Shown here piece by piece: positions 1 through 10,981 of a stretch of DNA of 64,000 nucleotides. A model generated the notes under the pieces. It had not been told where the DNA came from, searched no databases, and saw only the letters and a program-made list of their open reading frames with translations. Made by a program: the position numbers and the translations under genes. The stretch comes from Herbaspirillum chlorophenolicum (lineage in GTDB: Bacteria > Pseudomonadota > Gammaproteobacteria > Burkholderiales > Burkholderiaceae_D), in the NCBI RefSeq assembly GCF_001189955.1, contig NZ_LFLT01000001.1:124001-188000 (forward strand), given 5' to 3'. Numbering within the stretch: the stretch's first letter is position 1; each line of letters opens with the position of its first letter.

Positions 1-1
1 C

Positions 2-949
2 GAAGAAGCTTCCTGGAGCACCGGCGCCAAGATCGAAGGCGGCAACTCCGGCCACCGTCCGACCGTCAAGGGCGGCTACTTCCCGGTTCCCCCGGTCGAC
101 AGCTTCCAGGACATGCGTTCGGAAATGTGCCTGATCCTGGAATCCCTGGGCATCCCTGTTGAAGTGCATCACCACGAAGTCGCCGGCGCCGGCCAAAACG
201 AAATCGGCACCAAGTTCTCGACGCTGGTCGAGCGCGCCGACTGGACCCAGAACCTGAAGTACGTGGTCTGGAATGTTGCGCACACCTACGGCAAGACCGC
301 GACCTTCATGCCTAAGCCGCTGGTCGGCGACAACGGCTCCGGCATGCACGTTCACCAGTCGATCTGGAAAGATGGCAAGAACCTGTTCGCAGGCGACGGC
401 TATGCCGGTCTGTCCGAAACAGCGCTGTTCTACATCGGCGGCATCATCAAGCACGCCAAGGCGCTCAACGCGATCACCAACCCCGGCACCAACTCGTACA
501 AGCGTCTGGTTCCAGGCTTTGAAGCACCGGTCAAGCTGGCCTACTCGGCACGCAACCGTTCGGCATCGATCCGTATTCCGCACGTGGCCAATCCTAAGGG
601 CCGCCGTATCGAAACCCGTTTCCCGGATCCGCTGGCCAACCCGTACCTGTGCTTCGCTGCATTGCTGATGGCAGGCCTGGACGGCGTGCAAAACAAGATC
701 CATCCGGGCGAAGCCGCGACCAAGGACCTGTACCACCTGCCGCCGGAAGAAGACAAGCTGATCCCGACCGTCTGTGCGTCGCTGGAAGAAGCGCTGGACC
801 ACCTGGACAAGGATCGCGAGTTCCTGACCCGCGGTGGCGTCTTTACCGACAGCATGATCGATGCCTATCTGGAACTGAAGGGTCAGGAAGTTCAACGCTA
901 CCGCATGACCACTCATCCGATCGAATTCGATATGTACTACTCGCTGTAA
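2..949 (+). CDS. glnA: Glutamine synthetase type I, C-terminal part (5' end outside window)
   Basis: Cytoplasmic GS-I makes glutamine from glutamate, ammonia and ATP and is the main ammonia-assimilation enzyme. The gene enters from the left edge in the frame of base 2; 315 codons are visible of a family length near 470. Seen: the active-site stretch [10 protein letters not shown], the NRSASIRIP segment and the loop DLYHLPPEE near bases 727-753, whose tyrosine is the residue adenylylated by GlnE in proteobacterial GS-I. It ends at a TAA and is followed by a strong terminator. ntrB and ntrC lie just downstream, the usual glnA-ntrBC arrangement, so expression is probably nitrogen-controlled. The promoter is outside the window. 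Confidence 0.97.
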   Translation, partial: EEASWSTGAKIEGGNSGHRPTVKGGYFPVPPVDSFQDMRSEMCLILESLGIPVEVHHHEVAGAGQNEIGTKFSTLVERADWTQNLKYVVWNVAHTYGKTATFMPKPLVGDNGSGMHVHQSIWKDGKNLFAGDGYAGLSETALFYIGGIIKHAKALNAITNPGTNSYKRLVPGFEAPVKLAYSARNRSASIRIPHVANPKGRRIETRFPDPLANPYLCFAALLMAGLDGVQNKIHPGEAATKDLYHLPPEEDKLIPTVCASLEEALDHLDKDREFLTRGGVFTDSMIDAYLELKGQEVQRYRMTTHPIEFDMYYSL

Positions 950-965
950 TCGAAGACGGGTACTC

Positions 966-998
966 AAAAAAAGGGGAAGCTTGCTTCCCCTTTTTGTT
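966..998 (+). terminator. Rho-independent terminator after glnA
   Basis: A short, strong stem (GGGGAAGC paired with GCTTCCCC) is flanked by A-rich sequence on the left and a T run on the right. It begins 17 bases after the glnA stop. It should limit read-through from glnA into the downstream small gene and ntrBC, leaving those to partial read-through or their own promoters. Confidence 0.85.
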
Positions 999-1060
999 TG
1001 TACGCAGCCGGAGCGCTTGCCGTCTTGTCATAAGGCGGTGGATGTTTTCCGGAGGATGCG

Positions 1061-1498
1061 ATGAGGCACTGGTGTAGTTTGGGATGGGCGGCGGCACTGC
1101 TGGCCGGCGCGGCGGCGGGCCATGCTGCCGACATGTATGTCTGCACCGGCAGCGGCGGCGTCGAATACCGCGATGACGCGCGTGCGGCGAACTGCCGCAA
1201 GGGTGTACTGGCGCCGGTAGGCGCGGTCAGTGGAGATGGCGTCGGCAAAGGGCGGCAGGATGTGCCGCCGGCAGTGCCAATTGCCGAAGAGCGTTCGAAC
1301 ACGGATGTGCGCGAACGCCTGGCGGCCGAACGCAAAAAACTCGGCGAGCTCCGGCGCGAATACAACGGCGGCGAACCGGAGCGCCGCGGCGGCGAGCGCA
1401 ATTACGCCCGATACCAGTCGCGCACCGCGGCCTTGAAGGATGCGATCAGCCAAAGCGAGGCGGCAATCGCCGTATTGGAGCAGGCGCTGCAAGATTGA
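1061..1498 (+). CDS. Secreted DUF4124-like protein with C-terminal coiled coil
   Basis: A 145-residue protein of unknown function. The ATG is preceded by a good GGAGGA ribosome site. Residues 1-22 form a signal peptide ending GHA-AD. After this comes MYVCTGSGGVEYRDDARAANC, which resembles the short DUF4124 fold (an aromatic-rich strand pair reading a Y-x-C/W start) and carries two cysteines that could form a periplasmic disulfide. The last 60 residues are charged and heptad-like, suggesting a coiled coil. It lies between the glnA terminator and ntrB. No function can be assigned; the DUF4124 call is by resemblance only. Confidence 0.7.
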   Translation: MRHWCSLGWAAALLAGAAAGHAADMYVCTGSGGVEYRDDARAANCRKGVLAPVGAVSGDGVGKGRQDVPPAVPIAEERSNTDVRERLAAERKKLGELRREYNGGEPERRGGERNYARYQSRTAALKDAISQSEAAIAVLEQALQD

Positions 1499-1586
1499 CG
1501 CATAAAGTGCCGTGGGATGCGGGCTCGCCCGAAACTTGCTAGAGCAGGATCAATAACCAACGATTTCAGGGTCAACGATTATCCGA

Positions 1587-2660
1587 ATGAAGACAAATTT
1601 CCCTTCGCTTGACGGCCTCGACCTGTTGGCTTCGGCGGTGATCATTCTGGATGCCCGGGGCGGCATCGTGTACGCCAACGCTGCGGCAGAGAACCTGCTG
1701 GAAAGTTCATTCAAGGTCCTGTCGCAGCAGAAGCTCTCGGAGCTGTTCCTCAACGGCACGGAGCTATCCGCGCTGTTCTCCCAGGCCATCGAACACCAGT
1801 TTGCCGACAAGCGCCTGGACCTGGTGCTGGAACGCGCCAACCGCGAGCCCTTGCAGGTGCATACCATCGTCACGCCGCTGGACAACCCGGACATGCCGGT
1901 GCTGCTCGAGTTGCGGGAGAACGTGCAGCAACTGAAGCTGGACCGCGAAGAGCGCATGTTCGACCAGAGCCAGGCCAACAAGGAACTGATCCGCAACCTG
2001 GCGCACGAGATCAAGAACCCGCTGGGCGGCATCCGCGGCGCGGCGCAATTGCTGGAACTGGAGTTGCCCGAGCGCCACCTGAAGGAGCTGCGCGAATACA
2101 CCCAGGTCATCATCAAGGAAGCCGACCGGCTGCAGACGCTGGTCGATCGCCTGCTGGCGCCGCACCGCCATCCGCACATCGTCGGCGACGTCAACATCCA
2201 CGAAGTGTGCGAACGCGTGCGCAGCCTGATCATGGCCGAGTTCCCGCAGGGCCTGACCATCAAGCGCGACTATGACCTTTCCATTCCCGAATTCCGCGGC
2301 GACAAGGAGCAGCTCATCCAGGCGCTGCTCAACATCGTCCACAACGCAGCGCAAGCCTTGGTCGACCGCATCCGCGCCGGCGACGGCGAGCTGATTCTGC
2401 GCACGCGCGTGAGCCGGCAAGTGACGCTATCCAAGGTGCGATACCGGCTGGCACTAGACTTGCATATCATCGATAACGGTCCGGGCATCCCTCCCGACAT
2501 CCAGGAAAGGATTTTCTATCCGCTGGTGTCGGGACGCGAGGGAGGCAGCGGGCTCGGATTGACGCTGGCGCAGACTTTCGTTCACCAGCACATGGGCGTG
2601 ATCGAATGCGAGAGCCGGCCGGGATGTACCGATTTCAGAATACTAATACCGCTGCCGTGA
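1587..2660 (+). CDS. ntrB: Nitrogen regulation sensor histidine kinase NtrB
   Basis: NtrB (GlnL/NRII) phosphorylates and dephosphorylates NtrC in response to the PII protein and so reports nitrogen status. The 357-residue length is typical. An N-terminal PAS domain (about residues 10-110) is followed by the H-box NLAHEIKNPLGG with the phospho-accepting His near residue 140, then an N-box with NIVHNAAQAL, a G1 box DNGPGIP and a G2 box GGSGLGL of the ATPase domain. There are no membrane segments, as expected for this cytosolic kinase. The ribosome site before the ATG is weak. ntrC follows 132 bases downstream on the same strand. Confidence 0.95.
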   Translation: MKTNFPSLDGLDLLASAVIILDARGGIVYANAAAENLLESSFKVLSQQKLSELFLNGTELSALFSQAIEHQFADKRLDLVLERANREPLQVHTIVTPLDNPDMPVLLELRENVQQLKLDREERMFDQSQANKELIRNLAHEIKNPLGGIRGAAQLLELELPERHLKELREYTQVIIKEADRLQTLVDRLLAPHRHPHIVGDVNIHEVCERVRSLIMAEFPQGLTIKRDYDLSIPEFRGDKEQLIQALLNIVHNAAQALVDRIRAGDGELILRTRVSRQVTLSKVRYRLALDLHIIDNGPGIPPDIQERIFYPLVSGREGGSGLGLTLAQTFVHQHMGVIECESRPGCTDFRILIPLP

Positions 2661-2792
2661 GCCAATGGCCGCAGGCGGCGCGCCAAACCAGTGTGATGGA
2701 AGCATTTCGCCATCGGGGGCTGTCGTTGCGGTGTGCCGCTACGCTGCGCTACAGAAGCATTAACAGCATGACCAACGCAGGAAAAGTTATTT

Positions 2793-4286
2793 ATGAAGCC
2801 AATCTGGATTGTTGACGACGACGAATCGATACGCTGGGTTCTCGAAAAGGCCCTGGCCCGAGAAAATCTCGCCACGCAAAGCTTTTCCAGCGCGCGCGAT
2901 GCCATACAAGCCCTGCAGAGCGGCACCCCGCAGGTCCTGGTTTCCGATATCCGCATGCCGGGCGCGTCCGGGCTTGAATTGCTGCAAACCGTCAAGGCCA
3001 AGCATCCCGGTATTCCTGTCATCATCATCACCGCATTCTCCGACCTGGACTCGGCCGTCTCGGCTTTCCAGGGCGGCGCCTTCGAATACCTGGCCAAGCC
3101 TTTCGATGTCGACAAGGCGGTCGAACTGATCCGCCGCGCGCTCGATGAAAGCCTGCGCGAAATCGATGTCGAACAGTCCGCCGCGCAGACTCCGGAAATC
3201 CTCGGCCAGGCGCCGGCGATGCAGGACGTGTTCCGCGCCATCGGCCGCCTGTCGCAGTCCAATGTGACGGTGCTGATCACCGGCGAGTCCGGTTCCGGCA
3301 AGGAGCTGGTGGCGCGTGCATTGCACAAGCACAGCCCGCGCGCCAGCCAGCCTTTCGTCGCGCTCAATACTGCGGCGATTCCCAAGGACCTGCTGGAGTC
3401 CGAACTGTTCGGTCACGAACGCGGCGCCTTCACCGGTGCGCAAGCGATGCGCCGCGGCCGCTTCGAGCAGGCCGAGGGCGGCACGCTGTTCCTCGATGAA
3501 ATCGGCGACATGCCGCTGGACCTGCAGACGCGCTTGTTGCGCGTGCTGTCGGATGGCCATTTCTACCGTGTCGGCGGCCATCAGTCCTTGAAGGCCAATG
3601 TGCGCGTGATCGCAGCCACGCACCAGAATTTGGAACACCGTGTACGCGAAGGTTTGTTCCGGGAAGACTTGTACCATCGTCTTAACGTGATCCGCCTGCG
3701 CTTGCCGAGCCTGCGCGAGCGCAGCGAAGACATCCCCATCCTGGCGCGCCATTTCCTTACGCAGAGCGGGCGGCAACTGGGCGTGGAGGCCAAGCGCCTG
3801 TCGCCGCAGGCGATGCAGTTCCTGTCGCAGCTGGAGTTCGCCGGGAACGTGCGCCAGCTGGAAAACCTGTGCAACTGGATCACCGTGATGGCACCCGGCC
3901 AGACGGTCGAGATCAAGGACCTGCCGCAGGATCTGGTGGAAGAGCGCACCCATGCGCCGCAGCCGGCACAGACATTGTCGGCTCCGGCCTCGGCGGCCAT
4001 GCCGCTGCCGGCGGGCAGCGATGCCGGCTATACCGCAGCGCCTGCGGAAGCCAGCAACGCCAACTGGATCTCCCTGCTGGAAGTGGAAGCCGCGCACATG
4101 CTGGCGCAGGAACAGCCGGAAGTGATGGACATTCTGGGCCGTCAGTTCGAGGCGGCGCTGATCAAGATCGCACTCAAGCACACGCATGGTCGCAAGAACG
4201 ACGCGGCGGTACGTCTTGGGATCGGGCGCAATACCATCACCCGCAAGATCCAGGAGCTGGGCATCGGCGGCGCCGAAGACGATTGA
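2793..4286 (+). CDS. ntrC: Nitrogen regulation response regulator NtrC (sigma-54 activator)
   Basis: NtrC (GlnG/NRI) activates sigma-54 promoters of nitrogen-scavenging genes once phosphorylated by NtrB. The 497-residue protein has a receiver domain with acidic pocket VDDDES and phospho-acceptor Asp52 (SDIRMPG), then a central AAA+ domain with Walker A GESGSGKE at residues 164-171 and the sigma-54 contact loop GAFTGA at 211-216. A Fis-type helix-turn-helix ([18 protein letters not shown]) sits at the C-terminus. A low-complexity Ala/Pro linker precedes the Fis domain. The ATG has AGGAAA upstream. A strong terminator closes the locus. Confidence 0.97.
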   Translation: MKPIWIVDDDESIRWVLEKALARENLATQSFSSARDAIQALQSGTPQVLVSDIRMPGASGLELLQTVKAKHPGIPVIIITAFSDLDSAVSAFQGGAFEYLAKPFDVDKAVELIRRALDESLREIDVEQSAAQTPEILGQAPAMQDVFRAIGRLSQSNVTVLITGESGSGKELVARALHKHSPRASQPFVALNTAAIPKDLLESELFGHERGAFTGAQAMRRGRFEQAEGGTLFLDEIGDMPLDLQTRLLRVLSDGHFYRVGGHQSLKANVRVIAATHQNLEHRVREGLFREDLYHRLNVIRLRLPSLRERSEDIPILARHFLTQSGRQLGVEAKRLSPQAMQFLSQLEFAGNVRQLENLCNWITVMAPGQTVEIKDLPQDLVEERTHAPQPAQTLSAPASAAMPLPAGSDAGYTAAPAEASNANWISLLEVEAAHMLAQEQPEVMDILGRQFEAALIKIALKHTHGRKNDAAVRLGIGRNTITRKIQELGIGGAEDD

Positions 4287-4332
4287 GCTGTGCGGCGTTG
4301 CCGGGAAGGGAACGCCACGGAAAGAAAAAGAG

Positions 4333-4372
4333 AAATGGCCCGCATCGTTTAACGATGCGGGCCATTTTTTTT
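4333..4372 (+). terminator. Rho-independent terminator after ntrC
   Basis: A near-perfect stem AAATGGCCCGCATCG / CGATGCGGGCCATTT with a short loop is followed by eight T residues. It lies 46 bases after the ntrC stop and separates it from the convergent transporter gene. Confidence 0.9.
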
Positions 4373-4434
4373 GCACTGACTTGCGGTCATCGATGCGTCG
4401 GGCACGCCGTTTGCAGGCCTGCCCGGCGTAGCTG

Positions 4435-5718
4435 TCATCGCAGGCGCAGCACCAGGCGTGCGGACAGGCTGGCCAACAGGCTCAGCACGGCGCCGAAGAT
4501 CACGAAGTAGCTCACCGACAGCTTGTCGCCGGTGAAGTCGATCAGCCAGGTGATGATCAGGCCGGCGAAGCCGCCGAAGATGGTCACGGCGATGTTATAG
4601 GCCAGCGACATGCCGGTGCCACGGGTGGCGACCGGGAAGATGTCGGCCAGCAGCGCCGGCATCGCGGCGAAGTACATGGTCATCAGCACGCCGATCACGG
4701 TCTGCAGCAACAGCAGCTGCATGAAGCCCGGCGAGTTGGTCAGGAACACGAACATCGGGTAGGTCAGCACGATGTACAGCGCGCTGCTGGCGATCATGAA
4801 CGGGGTGCGGCCGATCTTGTCGGACCAGGCGCCGACCAGCGGCGAACCCAGCGCCATGATGATGCCGGCCACCGACATGGCGGCGAACGAGGACCATGCC
4901 GGCAGGCCGAGCTGCTTGACTGCATATGTCGGGATGTACAGCGACAGGTAGACCGAGACGGTGGCCATGATCACGCTGCCCGAACCGATCAGGAGGCGCA
5001 GCTTCTGGCTGGAGAAGGTGTCGCGCAGCGGGGCGTCGGTCTTTTCGTTGGAATCCTTGAACTCGGGCGACTCGTCCAGGTGGCGGCGGATGTAGATACC
5101 GGCCGGCGCGATCAGCAGGCCGAACACGAACGGCACGCGCCAGCCCCACGAGGCCAACTGGTCGGCTGTGAGCATGTTGTTGAGCACGGCGCCGAAGATG
5201 GCCGCCAGCAGCAGGCTCACGCCCTGGCTGGCGACCTGCCAGCTGGAGAAGAAGCCGCGGCGGTGCGGCGCGTGCTCTACCAGGAAGGCGGTCGAGCTGC
5301 CGAATTCGCCGCCGGCGGAAAAGCCCTGGATCATCTTGCCCAGCGCGATGCCGGCCGGGGCCAGGAGGCCGATGCTTTCATAGTTGGGCATGAACGCGAT
5401 CAGCGCGGTGCCGATGGTCATGAGCATGATCGACAGCATCAGCGCCGCCTTGCGGCCAACACGGTCGGAATACGCGCCGAGCACGATCGCGCCCAGCGGG
5501 CGCATGAAGAAAGAGACCCCGAAGGTGCCGAAGGTCAGCAGCAGCGATACGGTGTCGTTCCCGGTCGGGAAGAACTGTTTGGCGATGACGACTGCGAAGG
5601 CGCCGTAGATCAGGATGTCGAACCATTCGAGCGCATTGCCGATGGACGAGGAGATGATGGCTCGCCGGGCCTGCGGATGCGTATGTCCGGCCGTCGGTGA
5701 GGCGGTTGTGCTGGTCAT
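4435..5718 (-). CDS. MFS transporter, metabolite:H+ symporter (MHS) type
   Basis: A 427-residue inner-membrane symporter with about 12 hydrophobic segments. The N-terminal SSIGNALEWFDILIYG, the loop motif DRVGRKAAL and the GEFGSSTAFLVEHAP region are characteristic of the MHS family, which includes citrate, alpha-ketoglutarate, proline/betaine and shikimate transporters. The start at 5718 is chosen because AGGGGAAG lies just upstream; an in-frame 47-codon extension has no transporter character. It sits downstream of prpR on the same strand but has its own predicted promoter at 5855-5884. Proximity to prp genes hints at an organic-acid substrate, but this is inference only. Confidence 0.85.
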   Translation of the reverse strand: MTSTTASPTAGHTHPQARRAIISSSIGNALEWFDILIYGAFAVVIAKQFFPTGNDTVSLLLTFGTFGVSFFMRPLGAIVLGAYSDRVGRKAALMLSIMLMTIGTALIAFMPNYESIGLLAPAGIALGKMIQGFSAGGEFGSSTAFLVEHAPHRRGFFSSWQVASQGVSLLLAAIFGAVLNNMLTADQLASWGWRVPFVFGLLIAPAGIYIRRHLDESPEFKDSNEKTDAPLRDTFSSQKLRLLIGSGSVIMATVSVYLSLYIPTYAVKQLGLPAWSSFAAMSVAGIIMALGSPLVGAWSDKIGRTPFMIASSALYIVLTYPMFVFLTNSPGFMQLLLLQTVIGVLMTMYFAAMPALLADIFPVATRGTGMSLAYNIAVTIFGGFAGLIITWLIDFTGDKLSVSYFVIFGAVLSLLASLSARLVLRLR

Positions 5719-5820
5719 GGTTCTTCCCCTTTTTGAATGACGCCTGCGGATGAAAGTGCGGAGTTCGATGGCCTCGTCTGAGAGGGCGAACAGCCGCCGC
5801 TTGAGTTTGTATGTCGATGC

Positions 5821-5842
5821 CGATATAGCCGCGATATAGCCG
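5821..5842. repeat. Perfect tandem 11-bp repeat in transporter leader
   Basis: CGATATAGCCG occurs twice head to tail between the predicted -10 box and the start codon of the minus-strand transporter gene. Placement just downstream of the predicted transcription start makes it a candidate operator; no regulator is identified. Confidence 0.7.
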
Positions 5843-5854
5843 GTACAGCGGCCG

Positions 5855-5884
5855 AGCATAGGTGGCGGGCGGACATGCTGTCAA
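5855..5884 (-). promoter_or_regulatory. Predicted sigma-70 promoter of the MHS transporter gene
   Basis: On the minus strand a consensus -35 TTGACA (5879-5884) and a -10 TATGCT (5855-5860) are separated by 18 bases. This would start transcription near 5848, giving a leader of about 130 bases that contains the tandem 11-mer. Confidence 0.55.
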
Positions 5885-6000
5885 GAAGCAGAATTGCCTG
5901 ATTATCAGCTAATGGGAAGGTATCGGGAATTTCATGTGGTGCAAACAATTTACAGTCATGCGATGGCCGGGTTTGCCGGCGAGGCGCCGTTGAGGCGCCT

Positions 6001-7653
<1,653 letters not shown>

Positions 7654-7664
7654 CGAAGAGAAAA

Positions 7665-7712
7665 ATGTTTCATTTGATGTTTCGTGAAACAAAAATGTAA
7701 CACATATGAAAC
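7665..7712. promoter_or_regulatory. Candidate PrpR binding region (GTTTC/GAAAC boxes)
   Basis: Just upstream of prpR are ATGTTTCAT (7665-7673), the inverted repeat TGTTTC-GT-GAAACA (7678-7691) and ATGAAAC (7706-7712). These lie about 150-200 bases upstream of the sigma-54 promoter of prpB, the usual distance for an enhancer site, and close enough to prpR to allow autoregulation. Assignment to PrpR is inference from position. The 308-base gap between prpR and prpB holds only these boxes and the prpB promoter. Confidence 0.5.
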
Positions 7713-7860
7713 GCTTTTGCTGTCCGATAGGCACATGGAAGAACACGCCTCTGTCGCATTGCCGATGGAAGGAGGGTTCCTTTAAGTCATTGATTTTGCT
7801 TCGCTTTGAGACAAGGGCGGGGCACTGCCGGCAGCAAGATTCGCTTTTCGATTCGGGGTG

Positions 7861-7876
7861 TGGCACGGGCGTTGCA
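7861..7876 (+). promoter_or_regulatory. Sigma-54 (-24/-12) promoter of prpB
   Basis: TGGCACGGGCGTTGCA matches the sigma-54 consensus TGGCAC-N5-TTGCW at every defined position. GG and GC elements are correctly spaced. Transcription would start near 7886, 76 bases before the prpB ATG. A PrpR-type sigma-54 activator encoded divergently makes the match convincing. Confidence 0.88.
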
Positions 7877-7961
7877 ATGCAGTCTGCCAGTTTGTCCGCT
7901 GAAACGTCGCGGCTGTTGCCTCGCTTCAGCGTATCCAGCAACCCATTCAGAAGGTGTCACC

Positions 7962-8852
7962 ATGGCTCTCCACTCCGCAGGCGCAGCATTCCGCAAGGCC
8001 GTCCAGGAAGAATCCCCGCTGCAGGTCATCGGCGCGATCAACGCCAACCACGCATTGCTGGCCAAGCGCGCCGGTTTTCGCGCAATCTACCTGTCCGGCG
8101 GCGGCGTGGCGGCAGGCTCGTTGGGCTTGCCCGACCTGGGCATCTCCAACCTCGACGATGTGTTGACCGACGTGCGCCGCATCACCGACGTCTGCGATCT
8201 GCCGCTGCTGGTGGACGTCGATACCGGCTTCGGCGCCTCGGCCTTCAACGTCGCCCGCACCGTCAAGTCGATGATCAAGTTCGGCGCCGCCGCCATCCAC
8301 ATCGAAGACCAGGTCGGTGCCAAGCGTTGCGGCCACCGTCCCGGCAAGGAGATCGTCGGCAAGCAGGAAATGGTGGACCGCATCAAGGCCGCCGTCGATG
8401 CCCGTACCGACGACAACTTCGTGATCATGGCGCGTACCGATGCATTGGCCGTCGAAGGCCTGGACGCGGCAATCGAGCGCGCGGTGGCCTGTGTCGAAGC
8501 CGGCGCCGACATGATCTTCCCGGAAGCCATCACCGACCTGCAGATGTACAAGAAATTCGCCAATGCGGTGAAGGTGCCGATCCTGGCCAACATCACCGAG
8601 TTCGGCTCGACCCCGCTGTTCACCGTGGATGAGCTCAAGGGCGCCGATGTCGGCCTCGTGCTGTATCCGCTGTCGGCCTTCCGCGCGATGAACAAGGCGG
8701 CCGAGAATGTCTACAACGCGATCCGCCGCGACGGCACGCAGAAGAACGTGGTCGACACCATGCAAACGCGCATGGAGCTCTACGACCGCATCGACTACCA
8801 CACCTACGAGCAGAAACTGGATGCGCTGTTCGCGCAGCAGAAGAACAAGTAA
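7962..8852 (+). CDS. prpB: 2-methylisocitrate lyase
   Basis: PrpB splits 2-methylisocitrate into pyruvate and succinate, the last step of the 2-methylcitrate cycle for propionyl-CoA. The 296-residue protein has the isocitrate-lyase superfamily signature KRCGHR around the catalytic cysteine, the Mg-binding stretch VDVDTGFG and IEDQVGAK. The ATG at 7962 begins [10 protein letters not shown], typical for the family; a longer open frame upstream would cross the sigma-54 promoter and is rejected. prpC follows 43 bases downstream. Confidence 0.96.
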   Translation: MALHSAGAAFRKAVQEESPLQVIGAINANHALLAKRAGFRAIYLSGGGVAAGSLGLPDLGISNLDDVLTDVRRITDVCDLPLLVDVDTGFGASAFNVARTVKSMIKFGAAAIHIEDQVGAKRCGHRPGKEIVGKQEMVDRIKAAVDARTDDNFVIMARTDALAVEGLDAAIERAVACVEAGADMIFPEAITDLQMYKKFANAVKVPILANITEFGSTPLFTVDELKGADVGLVLYPLSAFRAMNKAAENVYNAIRRDGTQKNVVDTMQTRMELYDRIDYHTYEQKLDALFAQQKNK

Positions 8853-8895
8853 GCAACGTCATCAACGCATAACCGACACCTTTGAGGAGAACACG

Positions 8896-10062
8896 ATGAG
8901 CGAGCAGCAGACAAATCCGGCAGCAGGCGGCTTCAAGCCCAAGAAATCCGTGGCGCTGTCCGGCGTGACCGCCGGCAACACCGCGCTGTGCACCGTCGGC
9001 AAGACCGGCAATGACCTGCATTACCGCGGCTACGACATCCTGGACGTGGCCGATAGCTGCGAATTCGAAGAGATCGCCCACCTGCTGGTGCACGGCAAGC
9101 TGCCCACCGCGGCCGAACTGCGCGCCTACAAGGCCAAGCTCAAGGAGCTGCGCGGCCTGCCGGCCAATGTGAAGGCGGCGCTGGAATGGCTGCCTGCCGC
9201 TTCGCACCCGATGGACGTGATGCGCACCGGCGTCTCCGCGCTGGGCTGTGTGCTGCCCGAGAAGGACGACCACAACACGCCGGGCGCACGCGACATCGCC
9301 GACCGTCTGATGGCGTCGCTGGGTTCCATGCTGCTGTACTGGTACCACTACAGCCACAACGGCAAGCGCATCGAAGTCGAGACCGACGATGAGTCGATCG
9401 GCGCCCACTTCCTGCACCTGCTGCACGGCGAAAAGCCGTCCGAGCAATGGGAAAAGGCAATGCACACTTCGCTGATCCTGTACGCGGAACACGAATTCAA
9501 CGCCTCCACCTTCACCGGCCGCGTCATCGCCGGCACCGGTTCCGACATGTACTCGGCCATCACCGGCGCCATCGGCGCGCTGCGCGGTCCCAAGCATGGC
9601 GGCGCCAACGAGGTGGCGTTCGAGATCCAGAAGCGCTACGACAACCCGGACGAAGCCGAAGCCGACATCCGCCGCCGCGTCGAGAACAAGGAAGTGGTGA
9701 TCGGTTTCGGCCACCCGGTCTATACCATCTCCGACCCGCGCAACAAGGTGATCAAGGAAGTGGCGCGCAAGCTGTCCAAGGAGGCCGGCTCGACCAAGAT
9801 GTTCGACATCGCAGAACGCCTGGAAACGGTGATGTGGGATATCAAGAAGATGTTCCCCAACCTTGACTGGTTCTCGGCCGTGTCCTACCACATGATGGGC
9901 GTGCCGACCGCGATGTTCACGCCGCTGTTCGTGATCGCCCGTACCTCGGGCTGGGCCGCGCACATTATCGAGCAGCGCGTCGACAACAAGATCATCCGCC
10001 CGTCGGCCAACTATGTCGGCCCGGAAGACTTGAAGTTCGTCCCCATCTCCAAGCGCAAGTAA
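8896..10062 (+). CDS. prpC: 2-methylcitrate synthase
   Basis: PrpC condenses propionyl-CoA with oxaloacetate to 2-methylcitrate. The 388-residue length matches the short citrate-synthase-like family. Seen: the LHYRGYDI motif near the N-terminus, the catalytic stretch GPKHGGANE with its histidine, the GFGHPVYT motif and the C-terminal [10 protein letters not shown] strong GAGGAG ribosome site precedes the ATG at 8896. It is co-directional with prpB and probably transcribed from the sigma-54 promoter. No dehydratase gene (prpD or acnD/prpF) follows. Confidence 0.95.
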   Translation: MSEQQTNPAAGGFKPKKSVALSGVTAGNTALCTVGKTGNDLHYRGYDILDVADSCEFEEIAHLLVHGKLPTAAELRAYKAKLKELRGLPANVKAALEWLPAASHPMDVMRTGVSALGCVLPEKDDHNTPGARDIADRLMASLGSMLLYWYHYSHNGKRIEVETDDESIGAHFLHLLHGEKPSEQWEKAMHTSLILYAEHEFNASTFTGRVIAGTGSDMYSAITGAIGALRGPKHGGANEVAFEIQKRYDNPDEAEADIRRRVENKEVVIGFGHPVYTISDPRNKVIKEVARKLSKEAGSTKMFDIAERLETVMWDIKKMFPNLDWFSAVSYHMMGVPTAMFTPLFVIARTSGWAAHIIEQRVDNKIIRPSANYVGPEDLKFVPISKRK

Positions 10063-10240
10063 GCCGGTTTGCCGGCGGTGCTTATCCGCCGCCGGCAATC
10101 GTGAAGATTTGTAACAAGAGCGTGGAGAAGTCGAGGGAATTGCAATTAATTGCTAAGATGCGGTCGGATCAGTTTTGCCATCGTCGATCCGGTTCACTGC
10201 ATTGCGGTATCCGGGGCTGACACCTCTTCTGGATACTCCG

Positions 10241-10669
10241 ATGACCGCATTCAACGCTTCGCGCCTTTCCTCCGTCTTCAAGTCTTGTTCCGTATTCGCC
10301 GCCACGGCTGTGCTGGCCTCCTGCGCTTCGGACAAAATGCCCGTGAGCGACACCAAGCCGGTGCTGCCCCAGATCGCCAAGGCGCCGGCCGCCAGCCAGC
10401 CTACCTGGGCCACGCAATTGGTCACCGGCAACTTCAAGTGCGAACTGGGCAACAAGGTGGAGCTGCGCATGGACGGCCGCGTTACCGATGGCGTCACGCT
10501 GGTGTGGAAGGGCAGTTCGTACATGATGAGTCCGGTCGGCACATCGACTGGCGCCGTACGGTTGGAGAACAAGAGTGAAGGACTGGTGTGGATCCAGATT
10601 CCGGCCAAGTCGATGCTGCTCAATTCCAAGATCGGGCAGCAACTCGCCAACGAATGCAAGGCCGGGTAA
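10241..10669 (+). CDS. Putative outer-membrane lipoprotein, MliC-like domain
   Basis: A 142-residue protein with a signal peptide ending in the lipobox-like LASC (TAVLASC-ASDK), so probably a lipoprotein. The second half (FKCELGNKVELRMDG to IGQQLANEC) has the spacing of a small beta-barrel with two cysteines and resembles MliC/PliC-type lysozyme inhibitors; this is resemblance, not a firm family call. The ATG at 10241 is preferred over an upstream in-frame one because the signal peptide begins there. It lies between prpC and prpE and has no obvious link to propionate metabolism. Confidence 0.6.
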   Translation: MTAFNASRLSSVFKSCSVFAATAVLASCASDKMPVSDTKPVLPQIAKAPAASQPTWATQLVTGNFKCELGNKVELRMDGRVTDGVTLVWKGSSYMMSPVGTSTGAVRLENKSEGLVWIQIPAKSMLLNSKIGQQLANECKAG

Positions 10670-10981
10670 GTCCGCCTCCGATGGGCGCATTCGCGGGAGA
10701 GCGGATGCGCGTTTTCCCTTCCCGGGTGGCGTTCGCCGCCTGATCTCCATGCCTTTGCGAGCGACGGATGTGCGCTCCGCGCGAGCGGCATGCCGACCGG
10801 TTCCGCAGCACGCAATTCAGTCGACATTCAGCAGCAAGTAAGTTTGGGATGCCACACTTTCGCATCGTCGCGATGAAATGCATCCGGCCTGTCGCGCAAA
10901 GACGCGATGCCTGCAACACCAACAAGCAATAGCGGGCAATTCACATTCCAGATTCCAATTCGAAAGACATGAGGAGACGTC
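10670..10981. other. 312-bp intergenic stretch before prpE
   Basis: It holds a weak dyad (GCGCAT 10685-10690 with ATGCGC 10705-10710, then GTTTT) that could be a poor terminator for the lipoprotein gene. The prpE ribosome site (GAGGAG) is at its right end. I see no clear promoter or convincing small gene. Confidence 0.4.

Noticed and set aside
2787-4376. 529-codon open frame on the minus strand opposite ntrC
   Set aside because: It mirrors the GC-rich third-position pattern of ntrC and has no recognisable domain or ribosome site; ntrC itself is certain.
10685-10715. Terminator after the MliC-like lipoprotein gene
   Set aside because: Only a 6-bp stem with a 14-base loop and four Ts; too weak to call.
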